DNA of 61,623 nt from Salegentibacter salinarum (lineage in GTDB: Bacteria > Bacteroidota > Bacteroidia > Flavobacteriales > Flavobacteriaceae). The notes below the pieces were generated by a model, which searched no databases, was not told the DNA's origin, and worked only from the letters and a program-made list of their open reading frames with translations. The DNA lies in the NCBI RefSeq assembly GCF_900168115.1, contig NZ_FUZC01000021.1, positions 1-61,623 of the forward strand, written 5' to 3'. Below are positions 8,681 to 17,245 of this stretch, in pieces (within the stretch, counting starts at the first letter, position 1; the number at the start of each line of letters is the position of its first letter). Both the position numbers and the translations under genes were made by a program.

Positions 8681-10309
8681 TTAATTTTGATCTGACTCAG
8701 TGATATAAGGGTTTGCATTGATCTCAGCCTGAGGAATTTTCCAAATCCAATCGTCATTTTCAGAAGGTCGGTCTTGGGTGAAACCATCCTGATACAACAC
8801 TCTTGCTGCACCAGAATTAGTATGATCCAACGGCTCGTCCCATCTGATATGATCATGGAAACTAAAGCCTTCTCCCCAAAGTTCTACTCTTCTCTGGAAT
8901 TTTATCTCTTCCATTAATTCTTCCTGGGTACTGAATTCAGACACATCAAAAGCTGAATCACGGGCATTTCCTAGAATAGCCAATGCCTCCTGAGCCCCTT
9001 CAATATCGTTCATCATAGCTCTGGCTTCAGCTTCAATTAAAACCATTTCTGAAGCTCTCATATAAATAACATCATCTGGGTCTATTGTGCCCGGATTCTG
9101 CTGCAAGAATTTTACAGTCATATATGGATGGGTATTATGACCTGAGGTCATTCCATAGGTAGCTATAATTTCTTCCCAGGCATTCCAAAACTCGTCTTCG
9201 CTATCGTAATTAGGATCAGATTCGAAACCTCCACCCTGATCATTAGATGCAGAAGGATTCGTGTTTGGCGCCAATGGCAACCAGGCTTCACTTCTGTAAT
9301 CAGTCTCAGGAATTTGATCGTATAATTCTGAACTTATAATTTTAGGATTACTCCTGTTTTGACTTCCATTGAAAGTTGGAGAAATGTAGTAGAAATAAGA
9401 CTGGAAGTAATTAGTCTCACTGTCTATTACTCTACCACCCCAAATAACTTCTGAAAGGTCGTAAGTATTAAAACCAGACAACCACTCTGATTCAGAAAGC
9501 AATGGGTAACCTTCTCTGGCCGCTTCTGCAGATGTTGCAGCAACTTCCCAATCTCCTTTAGAAAGTGCAACCCGGGCTTTAATACCGTGTGCTGCATTAA
9601 TGGAAATATGAGATTTATTCGCTGGAGCACTTGCATCAGCTAAATAATCTATAGAGGTATTAATATCAGTTTCGATTTGATTATAAACCTCTTCTACACT
9701 AGATCTTGGTGCGCTTTCATAAGGAGGTTCTGTAGAAAAAACCAACGGAACACCAGGATCTGAAGAAGGATTTCCAATTAAATAACCTTTTGCAAAAGTA
9801 GTCACCAGCCTATGGTAAGCCCAGGCTCTGTAAGCATAGGCCTGTCCCAGAATATTATTTAATTCAGGAGTTTCTGCAAAATCACCCTCTTCTATTGTAT
9901 TAATAATAGAATTTGCACTGGCTATAAAATGATAACGTTGGTACCAAAAATTATAAACAGTTGTAGTATTAGGATTAGTGTGATTCAACCACTGTAAATC
10001 TGCAGTCATCCATCCATTTCCGGGGGAGGAATGTATAATACTCCCTCCTTGCGCATCTAAAGCTGGAATAAAATGGCTTTCCCCACTTCTACTCGATTCC
10101 CCGCCTGGTAGTGGATTTTGCGCGTACATTATTCTATGAAGCCCATTTAAGACTAGCATCATATTTTCCGGACTGGAAAGCGCAGCATCAGCAGATATTG
10201 CATCTGTAGGTGCCGTGTCCAGAAAATCTTCGGTACACCCTATACTTATTACTGTAACAACAGCAATTACTATAAGGCTTTTCAATTTTATTATATTTTT
10301 TTTCATCAT
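8681..10309 (-). CDS. SusD/RagB family nutrient-binding lipoprotein (pair 2)
   Basis: 542 residues. Signal peptide with lipobox ISIGC (Cys25) followed by TEDFLDTAPTDAIS, the usual SusD start. The C-terminal part has FQRRVELWGEGFSFHDHIRW and ends with IPQAEINANPYI, both typical of the family. It is the presumed surface lid of the SusC channel encoded 14 bases upstream. A second Met (the gene starts MMKK) makes the exact start uncertain by one codon. The substrate is unknown; there are no neighbouring hydrolases. Confidence 0.95.
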   Translation of the reverse strand: MMKKNIIKLKSLIVIAVVTVISIGCTEDFLDTAPTDAISADAALSSPENMMLVLNGLHRIMYAQNPLPGGESSRSGESHFIPALDAQGGSIIHSSPGNGWMTADLQWLNHTNPNTTTVYNFWYQRYHFIASANSIINTIEEGDFAETPELNNILGQAYAYRAWAYHRLVTTFAKGYLIGNPSSDPGVPLVFSTEPPYESAPRSSVEEVYNQIETDINTSIDYLADASAPANKSHISINAAHGIKARVALSKGDWEVAATSAEAAREGYPLLSESEWLSGFNTYDLSEVIWGGRVIDSETNYFQSYFYYISPTFNGSQNRSNPKIISSELYDQIPETDYRSEAWLPLAPNTNPSASNDQGGGFESDPNYDSEDEFWNAWEEIIATYGMTSGHNTHPYMTVKFLQQNPGTIDPDDVIYMRASEMVLIEAEARAMMNDIEGAQEALAILGNARDSAFDVSEFSTQEELMEEIKFQRRVELWGEGFSFHDHIRWDEPLDHTNSGAARVLYQDGFTQDRPSENDDWIWKIPQAEINANPYITESDQN

Positions 10310-10323
10310 ACTATTTTTTCAAT

Positions 10324-13300
10324 TTAAAAAGCAACATTCACACCTACTGAAATTACCCTGTTAGGATTATAGTCGTTTCCACTAGGAGTACCAGAAAGAT
10401 TGTATTGAGGATCTAAACCTGTTCTTTCTGTTAATATGAAAAGATTCTCTGCAGAAACAAACAATCTTAACCTATCCATACCTATTTGATCTAGTGCACT
10501 TTCGCCCAAATCGTAAGATAGATTTACGTTTCTAAGAGATAGAAAAGAAGCATCTGTTAACCATCTTGAAGATAAGGTAGGAGCAAGAGTATTATTCCCG
10601 GTCTCTAAACGAGGTACATCTGTAATATCTCCAGGGTTCTTCCAGGCATTTAAAATATCTGGATGAAAAGAGTCTCCGTAACTACCTTCGTGCATCATAT
10701 TAGCATAACCATAATCTAAAATTTCTCCTCCAAGCTGGTAGGTAAACAAAAAGTTTAAATTGAAATTTTTATAAGTAAAATCATTTCTAATAGATCCAAT
10801 AAGATCTGGTATTGAAGTAGCATCAACATATGCCCGGTTAGCATCATTTTGATCATTAACTGTTTGGTGTGTTCCATCATCATTTAAAACAGGAACATTT
10901 TCCCCGGTTTCATCTTCTTCATACGCATAATACAATGCATCTCCATTTTCAGGATCTACTCCTGCATAATGGTGTATAAAATAATCGTATCGCGATCTTC
11001 CTTCAATCCATCTTTTAGATCCATCTACAAAGGGATCTGGAAGGAAAGTAATTTCATTTTTAAGTGTTGAAGCCTGTAAACCTAACTCCCAGCTGAAATC
11101 TTCGGTATCTACGATTAAGCCTTCAAGTCCTAATTCCCAACCCTGGTTGTACATATCTCCAATATTCGCAGGTCCTTCACTAAGCCCCATAGATATTGGT
11201 AACGGAACATTATAAAGAAGATCTGTAGAATTTCTTCTATAGAATTCAATAGATCCAGATAAACGATAATCAAAAAAACCAAACTCCAGAGCTACATCCC
11301 AGCTTTCTACAGTTTCCCAGGTTAACTCTTCGTTTCCTAAATCTGACCAAAAAATACCAGGCTCGCCGGCGTTAGGAAATAATGAATAACGCGGTTGCGA
11401 GATAAAGTAATCGTTCAGGTCGTCATTACCTACCTCACCATAAGAAGCTCTTAATTTAAGGTTATTAACAAAATCTACGTTATCCATAAATGCTTCCTGG
11501 TCTATTCTCCAGGCACCACCTACAGAATAAAAATTACCCCAACGTACATCTTCATTAAAAACAGAAGAACCATCGCGTCTGGCCGATGCACTTAGGTAAT
11601 ATTTCTCGTCAAAATTATAATTTAACCTTGAAAAATATCCCTCTAGTGTTTTATTAGAGCTATATCCAGATAAATCGGCGATGGTAGAGAAGTTATCAAA
11701 CTCATAAATTCCTACTGCAGTTTGGGTATTTTTAAACCCATCTACTTCAGAATAATGACGGTCAAAGCTTTCATGACCTAACGTCAAATCGAAATTATGA
11801 TTTCCAAAACTTTTAGCGTAAGTTATAATTTGGTTGAAGTTTTCTACTGTCCTTCTATATCTCAATTCACTATATCGTCCAGCCGGAGCACCATCTCCTA
11901 CAAGATTATTCTCGTATTCTTTATTGAGATAGTCATTTACATCCTGCCCGTAACGTAAGGTTAATTCCAGACCATCAATTATTTTGAATCCGGCATTGTA
12001 CCTAAACCCGTAATTATTGGTTTTGGTTACATCACTATTTAATATCGCCTCTTCTATTGCATGACGGCCAACATTGTTCGGTCTCGATCTAATACCCAAA
12101 TCTGGATATCCTTCACCACGATCATACTGTAGGTTACCTTCAACATCTCTTACGTATTCTCCCGTGGCCGGATCAACAACATACACCGGGTAAATAGACC
12201 CCATGTCTTTAGCAAAACTAAACGGGTTTGCAATAGAAGTTCCTCTTGAAGAAGGACCCGTGGTATTTGATAAGGACAAATTAAGGTTACCACCTAAAGT
12301 CAACCAATCGGTTGGTGTAAAATTGGCATTTAATCTACTAGTAGTTCTTCTAAAGGAGCTTTCAACAACATATCCCCTTTCGTGCAAATTTGATGCAGAA
12401 AAGAAAACAGTATGATTGTCACCTCCACCGGAAACACTTAAGTTATGGCTTTCTCTACTTCCCTGACGTTCCAGAGCATCATACCAATCTAAGCCCTGAA
12501 AAATCACATTCGCATTAGGATTTAATTGCCCATCGGTTCCAACAATTTGATCGTTAGGAACATCAAAAGGATTATAACCCAAACGATTATAGATAGTAGC
12601 CGAAGCTTCAGCAGCAGGGTTATCTACATCTAAGGAATTTTTATACCCTTCCCACATCAACTCGTAATATTGACCAGGACCAACAAAATCATACTCATCT
12701 ATCGCCTTGTCTATTACTCCATATTGGGAATTGACATCTACTCTTAAACCGCCGGCTTTTTTTCCGTCTTTGGTAGTAATCAACACAACTCCATTTGCCG
12801 CCCTCGAACCATAAAGGGAAGTAGAAGCAGCATCTTTCAATACCGTAATAGATTCAATATCATTTTGGTTTATTGCATTAAGATCACCTTCAAATTGAAC
12901 TCCATCTACAATATATAAAGGATCGGTACTACCATTTAAAGTACCAACTCCTCTAATTACAATGCCTGGAGAAGAACCGGGCTGACCGGAAGAAGTAGTA
13001 ATTTGCACCCCGGTTGCATTCCCTTCAATTGCGGAAATAGGAGAAGTTAAACTACGCTGCTCCATTTGTTCCGATTTAATTACCTCGGCAGAACCTGTAA
13101 AAGCTTCTTTAGTTGTGGTACCATAAGCTACAACTACTACTTCTTCTAAACTTCCGGTATCGGTATCCAATGCCACGTTGTAAACATCATCGGCCCCAAC
13201 TTGTACTTCTCTAGCTATAAAACCAACATAACTAAAAACCAAAACGTCACCCGGCTCAACAGAAAGACTAAACTCACCGTCAAAGTCTGTTTGAGTACCG

Positions 13301-13455
13301 TTATTTGTTCCTTTTTCAATTACGTTTACCCCCAATAATGGAAAACCATTATCATCAGTTACTTTACCAGAAACTGTTTTTTCCTGGGCAAACGAAAATT
13401 GCATCATTAACACTGCAAAAAGTGCTAGAATTCCATGTAATTTCTTTCCATTCAT
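10324..13455 (-). CDS. SusC/RagA family TonB-linked outer-membrane transporter (pair 2)
   Basis: 1043 residues. Signal peptide 1-24, carboxypeptidase-regulatory-like domain (about 26-98), EVVVVAYGT TonB-box region (105-113), plug with YGSRAANGVVLITTKDG from residue 215, and a barrel ending in GVNVAF. It should import an unknown oligomeric nutrient with its SusD partner. The first 110 residues closely resemble SusC 1 (4354-7656), with a shared GVNVIEKGTNNG stretch and a shared upstream element, pointing to duplication or similar control. The barrel portions differ clearly, so the substrates probably differ. Confidence 0.95.
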   Translation of the reverse strand: MNGKKLHGILALFAVLMMQFSFAQEKTVSGKVTDDNGFPLLGVNVIEKGTNNGTQTDFDGEFSLSVEPGDVLVFSYVGFIAREVQVGADDVYNVALDTDTGSLEEVVVVAYGTTTKEAFTGSAEVIKSEQMEQRSLTSPISAIEGNATGVQITTSSGQPGSSPGIVIRGVGTLNGSTDPLYIVDGVQFEGDLNAINQNDIESITVLKDAASTSLYGSRAANGVVLITTKDGKKAGGLRVDVNSQYGVIDKAIDEYDFVGPGQYYELMWEGYKNSLDVDNPAAEASATIYNRLGYNPFDVPNDQIVGTDGQLNPNANVIFQGLDWYDALERQGSRESHNLSVSGGGDNHTVFFSASNLHERGYVVESSFRRTTSRLNANFTPTDWLTLGGNLNLSLSNTTGPSSRGTSIANPFSFAKDMGSIYPVYVVDPATGEYVRDVEGNLQYDRGEGYPDLGIRSRPNNVGRHAIEEAILNSDVTKTNNYGFRYNAGFKIIDGLELTLRYGQDVNDYLNKEYENNLVGDGAPAGRYSELRYRRTVENFNQIITYAKSFGNHNFDLTLGHESFDRHYSEVDGFKNTQTAVGIYEFDNFSTIADLSGYSSNKTLEGYFSRLNYNFDEKYYLSASARRDGSSVFNEDVRWGNFYSVGGAWRIDQEAFMDNVDFVNNLKLRASYGEVGNDDLNDYFISQPRYSLFPNAGEPGIFWSDLGNEELTWETVESWDVALEFGFFDYRLSGSIEFYRRNSTDLLYNVPLPISMGLSEGPANIGDMYNQGWELGLEGLIVDTEDFSWELGLQASTLKNEITFLPDPFVDGSKRWIEGRSRYDYFIHHYAGVDPENGDALYYAYEEDETGENVPVLNDDGTHQTVNDQNDANRAYVDATSIPDLIGSIRNDFTYKNFNLNFLFTYQLGGEILDYGYANMMHEGSYGDSFHPDILNAWKNPGDITDVPRLETGNNTLAPTLSSRWLTDASFLSLRNVNLSYDLGESALDQIGMDRLRLFVSAENLFILTERTGLDPQYNLSGTPSGNDYNPNRVISVGVNVAF

Positions 13456-13469
13456 ATTATACTTTATTA

Positions 13470-13491
13470 GAATTAGCCTAATTCAAAAATC
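13470..13491 (-). promoter_or_regulatory. Upstream element shared by SusC operons 1 and 2
   Basis: GATTTTTG plus TAGGCTAATTC on the minus strand, 15 bases before the ATG of the second SusC gene. 19 of 22 bases match the element at 7671-7692. Confidence 0.45.
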
Positions 13492-13717
13492 TTAATTTTT
13501 TCCTAAACGAAGAAATTATTTTAACTTTTAATTTAGTCTTGTGTACCCTCAAAAATTAGGTTATTTATTGATTTTAAATAAATGGGCTGCTTTAAAAAAC
13601 GCTTATGTTCTTTTTGTAAAATTTTTAATAATTAATCTCAAAAAAATGACCTTATTTTACCAAAATGATAAAAGTATATTTTTTAGTAGCAAGGCTTATT
13701 CCTGAGCCTATAACTTT

Positions 13718-13725
13718 TATATTTG
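13718..13725 (+). promoter_or_regulatory. -7 box that decides the start of the lipoprotein gene
   Basis: TATATTTG matches TAnnTTTG exactly and overlaps a possible TTG start at 13723. Transcription should begin near 13732, so translation starts at the ATG at 13744. Confidence 0.6.
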
Positions 13726-13743
13726 CTGAAATTTTTAGCTTTT

Positions 13744-16197
13744 ATGAAGAAAATTCCGTTCAAAATTTTACTGGTTTTCTTTTTTATTTCCTGTCAAAAT
13801 CAGGAAAAATTCGTGGATCCTTCTGCATTTATTTCTGAAGATGCTGCGGTAATTATTCAAACTCCTAACCTTAAGGATCTTCAGCAGGATTTAGAAAACT
13901 TTAGCTTTTTTAATAAAAATAAACTGACTGCTGAAAATCACATCAAAAACGTTTTAGGATTTTTGAAAAAAACAGATACTTTAACCGAAGCGATAATTAG
14001 CATTTCAACATCAGAAAACGATAAATTGGTTTATTCCTTATTATTTAAAGACCAACCAAAATTTCAATTAGATTCTATTAAAAATAAATCGGTAGAAAGT
14101 ATTAAAGCGGAAGGTCATGCCTATCAAAAAATGGTCTTAGAAGAAAATACTTTTTTTATTTCAACAGAAAATGCTCTTATTATAGCATCGAATTCTGAAG
14201 AAAAACTGATACAGCTACTTAATGAAGAAAAGTTGCTGAAAAACGAAGATTTCAAAAGAGTATATTTGGCTATAGATCCTAACAAGACTTCTGTAATCTT
14301 CAATCACCAAAATTTTAAAGATTTTCAGCAAAAATTATTTCCAAATTTAGAGCTGCAAAATGTAGAAAACTATGCCGATTGGAGCGCAATAGATCTCGAC
14401 ATTTCACAGGAAGACGTTTCCTTCAACGGACTGAGTATTGCACAAAATTCCTCTAATCTTCATAAGATTCTTCAAAATCCAGGTACTGTTTCACAGGAAT
14501 TTGCTTCAATCACACCAGTAAACGCGCTTGGTTTTACAGCTATAGGTTACAGAAATCCTGAAATATTTCTTAGAAATTTAAAAAAGTTTAGAGGGGATTC
14601 CGTTTCTAATGCTATTGATGAAATTATCTTAAAAACCCAGGAAGCCGGAATTATATATACGGAAGAAAATCCCCTTTTCGGAATAAAAACTTTGGTGAAT
14701 ATTGAAGCTACCGATTTGATTTCAGATTATGCCGAATTGGAAGAAAACTATCGGGATTTTCCTATTTATAAGGTATCACAACCCAGAATTTTTGAAAAAC
14801 TCTTTAGTCCGATATTAATTTCGAAAAAAAATAATTTCGCCGCAGCGATTGACGAATATCTCATCTTCGCCAGTTCAATTCCGCAACTGCGGGAATTAAT
14901 TGCCGATTATGTAAATCAGAATATCCTGGCGCATCAATCTTATTATAAAAATAGTCAACAAAAACTTGCCCGGGAATCTTCAATACTCATTGTTGGCAAA
15001 CCCGAAGCATTAAAATCCAGGCTGGCTAAGGCCGTTGCAAACGAGTTAAGTGAAGAAATGAACAATTTGGATTTCGGCGAACATAAACTGGCGATTTTAC
15101 AATTGGTAGAAGAAGGCGATTTCGCCCATATTCACGGGACTTTTGTGGCGCAAAACAACAAAAATAATTCAAATACAAAAACGGAGGAAATCCTTTCGGT
15201 AAGCCTGGAAGCCGAATTATTAAACGAACCGGTTTTGGTCAAAAATCATTTGAATAATCAAATGGATATTGCGGTTCAGGATATTAATAACACGCTTTAT
15301 CTAATTTCTAATAAAGGCATGATTTTCTGGAAGAAGAAATTAAGCGGCCCAATCCTGGGCGAAATTAAACAGGTAGATCTTTTTAAAAATGGCAGGTTTC
15401 AGCTTGCTTTTGCCACTCCTTATTCCATTGAAGTCTTAGACCGGAACGGAAACACTGTAGAATTATTTCCCTTAGAATTTAAAGATGAAATCACGCAGCC
15501 TTTGTCTTTATTCGATTATGATAATAACCGGAAATATCGCTTTTTGATTACACAAAACGATGAAGTTTTTATGTATGATAAAAATAGGAAAAGCGTAAAA
15601 GGATTTGATTTTAGAAAAACCAATTCTGAAATTTTGCAAGCGCCAAAACATTTGAGAATTCAGAATAAAGATTATATCGTTTTTCCTGAAAAATCGGGCA
15701 AACTTAATATTTTAAGTCGGCAAGGAGATCATAGGGTAAGCGTAAAAGAAAGCATAGATTTTTCAGATAACCAATGGTATGAATTTGAAAACGATTTTGT
15801 TTCAACCAATGCTGAAGGCCATCTGGTAAAAGTCACGCAATCTGGACAGGTAACTACTCAAAATACCAATTTTAGTGAAAACCACAAGATTTCTGCCAGA
15901 CCAAATTTATTGGTTAGTCTTTCAGAAAATATTTTAAAGATTAGGGACAAAGAATTAAACCTGGATTACGGACTTTACACTGAACCAGAAATCCATTACG
16001 TAAACGACAAGTATTACATCAGCTTAACCGATTTCCAAACTCAAAAAGTTTACATTTTTGACAGCAATGCAGAACTACTTGCCGGCTTTCCGGTTTATGG
16101 TACTTCAAAAATCAATTTAAACAATGCCGATATCGATAACCGTCCGGAATTTGTAGTAAAAGGTGGGGAGAAAGAAGTTTTATTGTATAAACTCTAA
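13744..16197 (+). CDS. Large lipoprotein of unknown function (DUF3352-like N-terminus)
   Basis: 817 residues from the chosen ATG. The reading frame is open to a TTG at 13723, but that overlaps the -7 box. The signal peptide ends FFISCQ (Cys17), so this is a lipoprotein. The N-terminal half starts with a DPSAFISEDAAVIIQTPNL pattern reminiscent of DUF3352 proteins. The C-terminal half (from about residue 480) looks like a propeller of short beta repeats, with segments such as NTLYLISNKGMIFWKKKLSG and repeated NG/DN turns. No catalytic motif is recognised. It is convergent with lipB and their stop codons overlap by four bases. A conserved flavobacterial envelope protein is my best guess. Confidence 0.7.
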   Translation: MKKIPFKILLVFFFISCQNQEKFVDPSAFISEDAAVIIQTPNLKDLQQDLENFSFFNKNKLTAENHIKNVLGFLKKTDTLTEAIISISTSENDKLVYSLLFKDQPKFQLDSIKNKSVESIKAEGHAYQKMVLEENTFFISTENALIIASNSEEKLIQLLNEEKLLKNEDFKRVYLAIDPNKTSVIFNHQNFKDFQQKLFPNLELQNVENYADWSAIDLDISQEDVSFNGLSIAQNSSNLHKILQNPGTVSQEFASITPVNALGFTAIGYRNPEIFLRNLKKFRGDSVSNAIDEIILKTQEAGIIYTEENPLFGIKTLVNIEATDLISDYAELEENYRDFPIYKVSQPRIFEKLFSPILISKKNNFAAAIDEYLIFASSIPQLRELIADYVNQNILAHQSYYKNSQQKLARESSILIVGKPEALKSRLAKAVANELSEEMNNLDFGEHKLAILQLVEEGDFAHIHGTFVAQNNKNNSNTKTEEILSVSLEAELLNEPVLVKNHLNNQMDIAVQDINNTLYLISNKGMIFWKKKLSGPILGEIKQVDLFKNGRFQLAFATPYSIEVLDRNGNTVELFPLEFKDEITQPLSLFDYDNNRKYRFLITQNDEVFMYDKNRKSVKGFDFRKTNSEILQAPKHLRIQNKDYIVFPEKSGKLNILSRQGDHRVSVKESIDFSDNQWYEFENDFVSTNAEGHLVKVTQSGQVTTQNTNFSENHKISARPNLLVSLSENILKIRDKELNLDYGLYTEPEIHYVNDKYYISLTDFQTQKVYIFDSNAELLAGFPVYGTSKINLNNADIDNRPEFVVKGGEKEVLLYKL

Positions 16198-16892
16198 TTC
16201 AATTCCGCTTCAAACAATTCCCCAAAATGTTTCAAAACTTTCTCCTGAACTTCAGCTAAGAGAATTTCCTTTTTTCCGAGTTCTACATTTAAAGAAGTGA
16301 CTGCTTTTCCTTCAATTCCGCAGGGAATAATATGGTCAAAATAACCCAAATCAGCATTTACATTTAAAGCGAAACCGTGCATAGTGACCCAGCGACTGGC
16401 ACGAACACCCATAGCACATATTTTTCTGGCAAACGGCGTTCCTACGTCCAGCCAAACTCCGGTTTCGCCGGGACTCCGTTCAGCCTTTAAACCATATTCG
16501 GTTAAAGTGAGGATAATACATTCTTCAAGAAACCGAAGGTATTTATGAATATCAGTAAAGAAATTATCCAGATCTAAAATTGGATAACCAACCAACTGCC
16601 CCGGCCCATGGTAAGTGATATCGCCACCTCGATTAATCTTGTAATATTTGGCCTGTCTTTTTTCAAGTTCGGCTTCAGAAATTAGCAGATTTTTAATATT
16701 ACCGCTTTTCCCCAAAGTATAAACGTGCGGATGCTCCACCATTAGAAGGTAATTTGGCGTAATTTCATTTAGATTCTGTCTTCGGTTTTTAATTTTCAGC
16801 TCAAGAATTTCCTTAAAAAGACTTTCCTGGTAATCCCAGGTTTCTTTATAATCCCTATACCCTAAATTCTGCAAATTTATCTGCTTGTTCAT
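16194..16892 (-). CDS. lipB: Octanoyltransferase (lipoate biosynthesis protein B)
   Basis: 232 residues. LipB moves octanoyl groups from acyl carrier protein to lipoyl domains of 2-oxoacid dehydrogenases and the glycine cleavage H protein. The signature RGGDITYHGPGQ is at 88-99, the conserved lysine is Lys157 (RKICAMGV) and the acyl-carrying cysteine is Cys191 (IIPCGIEGKAVTSL). Length is normal. Its start overlaps the stop of the small membrane-protein gene upstream by four bases, so the two form an operon. Its 3' end overlaps the convergent lipoprotein gene by four bases, an unusually tight convergent arrangement. Confidence 0.96.
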   Translation of the reverse strand: MNKQINLQNLGYRDYKETWDYQESLFKEILELKIKNRRQNLNEITPNYLLMVEHPHVYTLGKSGNIKNLLISEAELEKRQAKYYKINRGGDITYHGPGQLVGYPILDLDNFFTDIHKYLRFLEECIILTLTEYGLKAERSPGETGVWLDVGTPFARKICAMGVRASRWVTMHGFALNVNADLGYFDHIIPCGIEGKAVTSLNVELGKKEILLAEVQEKVLKHFGELFEAELN

Positions 16893-17053
16893 ACGCCCTT
16901 TCTCGGATTATTCAAAATAATAAGTGCCGCGATCACTCCGGGAATCCATCCCAAAATAGTAAGAATTAAAACGATTAAAATAGACCCACAACCACGATCG
17001 TAAACCGCAAGAGGTGGAAATAAAACAGAAAGTATTACACGCCAAACACTCAT
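16889..17053 (-). CDS. YqaE/Pmp3 family small membrane protein
   Basis: 54 residues from the ATG at 17053 (MSVWRVILSVLFPPLAVYDR). Two hydrophobic helices separated by a short GCGS loop, with the PPLAV motif in the first, are the hallmark of the UPF0057/Pmp3 family, a stress-linked plasma-membrane proteolipid. A longer frame begins at a TTG at 17074, but the -7 box at 17083-17090 puts the transcript start almost on top of that codon, so the ATG is preferred. It overlaps lipB by four bases. The linkage to lipB looks structural and not functional. Confidence 0.88.
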   Translation of the reverse strand: MSVWRVILSVLFPPLAVYDRGCGSILIVLILTILGWIPGVIAALIILNNPRKGV

Positions 17054-17082
17054 ATTATTTAAAGCTTTTATCAAATATGTCG

Positions 17083-17090
17083 CAAAGATA
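17083..17090 (-). promoter_or_regulatory. -7 box of the yqaE-lipB operon
   Basis: TATCTTTG on the minus strand, matching TAnnTTTG. Transcription should start near 17076, giving a leader of about 23 bases to the ATG at 17053. Confidence 0.6.
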
Positions 17091-17173
17091 AGATTATAAA
17101 TACAGAAATCTTATTGGAGAAGCGACCTCATTTTATCGCTAAAATATTATCAAAAATTCAGGTTTATATCGCA

Positions 17174-17204
17174 TTGGTTGGTAGCCACATAGTCACTATA
17201 TTTG
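17174..17204 (+). promoter_or_regulatory. Promoter of lysS
   Basis: TTG (17174-17176), 20 bases, then TATATTTG (17197-17204). It lies within the longest open frame of lysS and shows that the true start is the ATG at 17246. Confidence 0.75.
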
Positions 17205-17245
17205 CACTCGTTTTGCCAAAGCAAGCAATAAATTCAAATACTAGT

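Noticed and set aside
17114-17245. N-terminal extension of lysS
   Set aside because: It starts with TTG and contains a complete promoter; synthetases of this family start at the equivalent of 17246.
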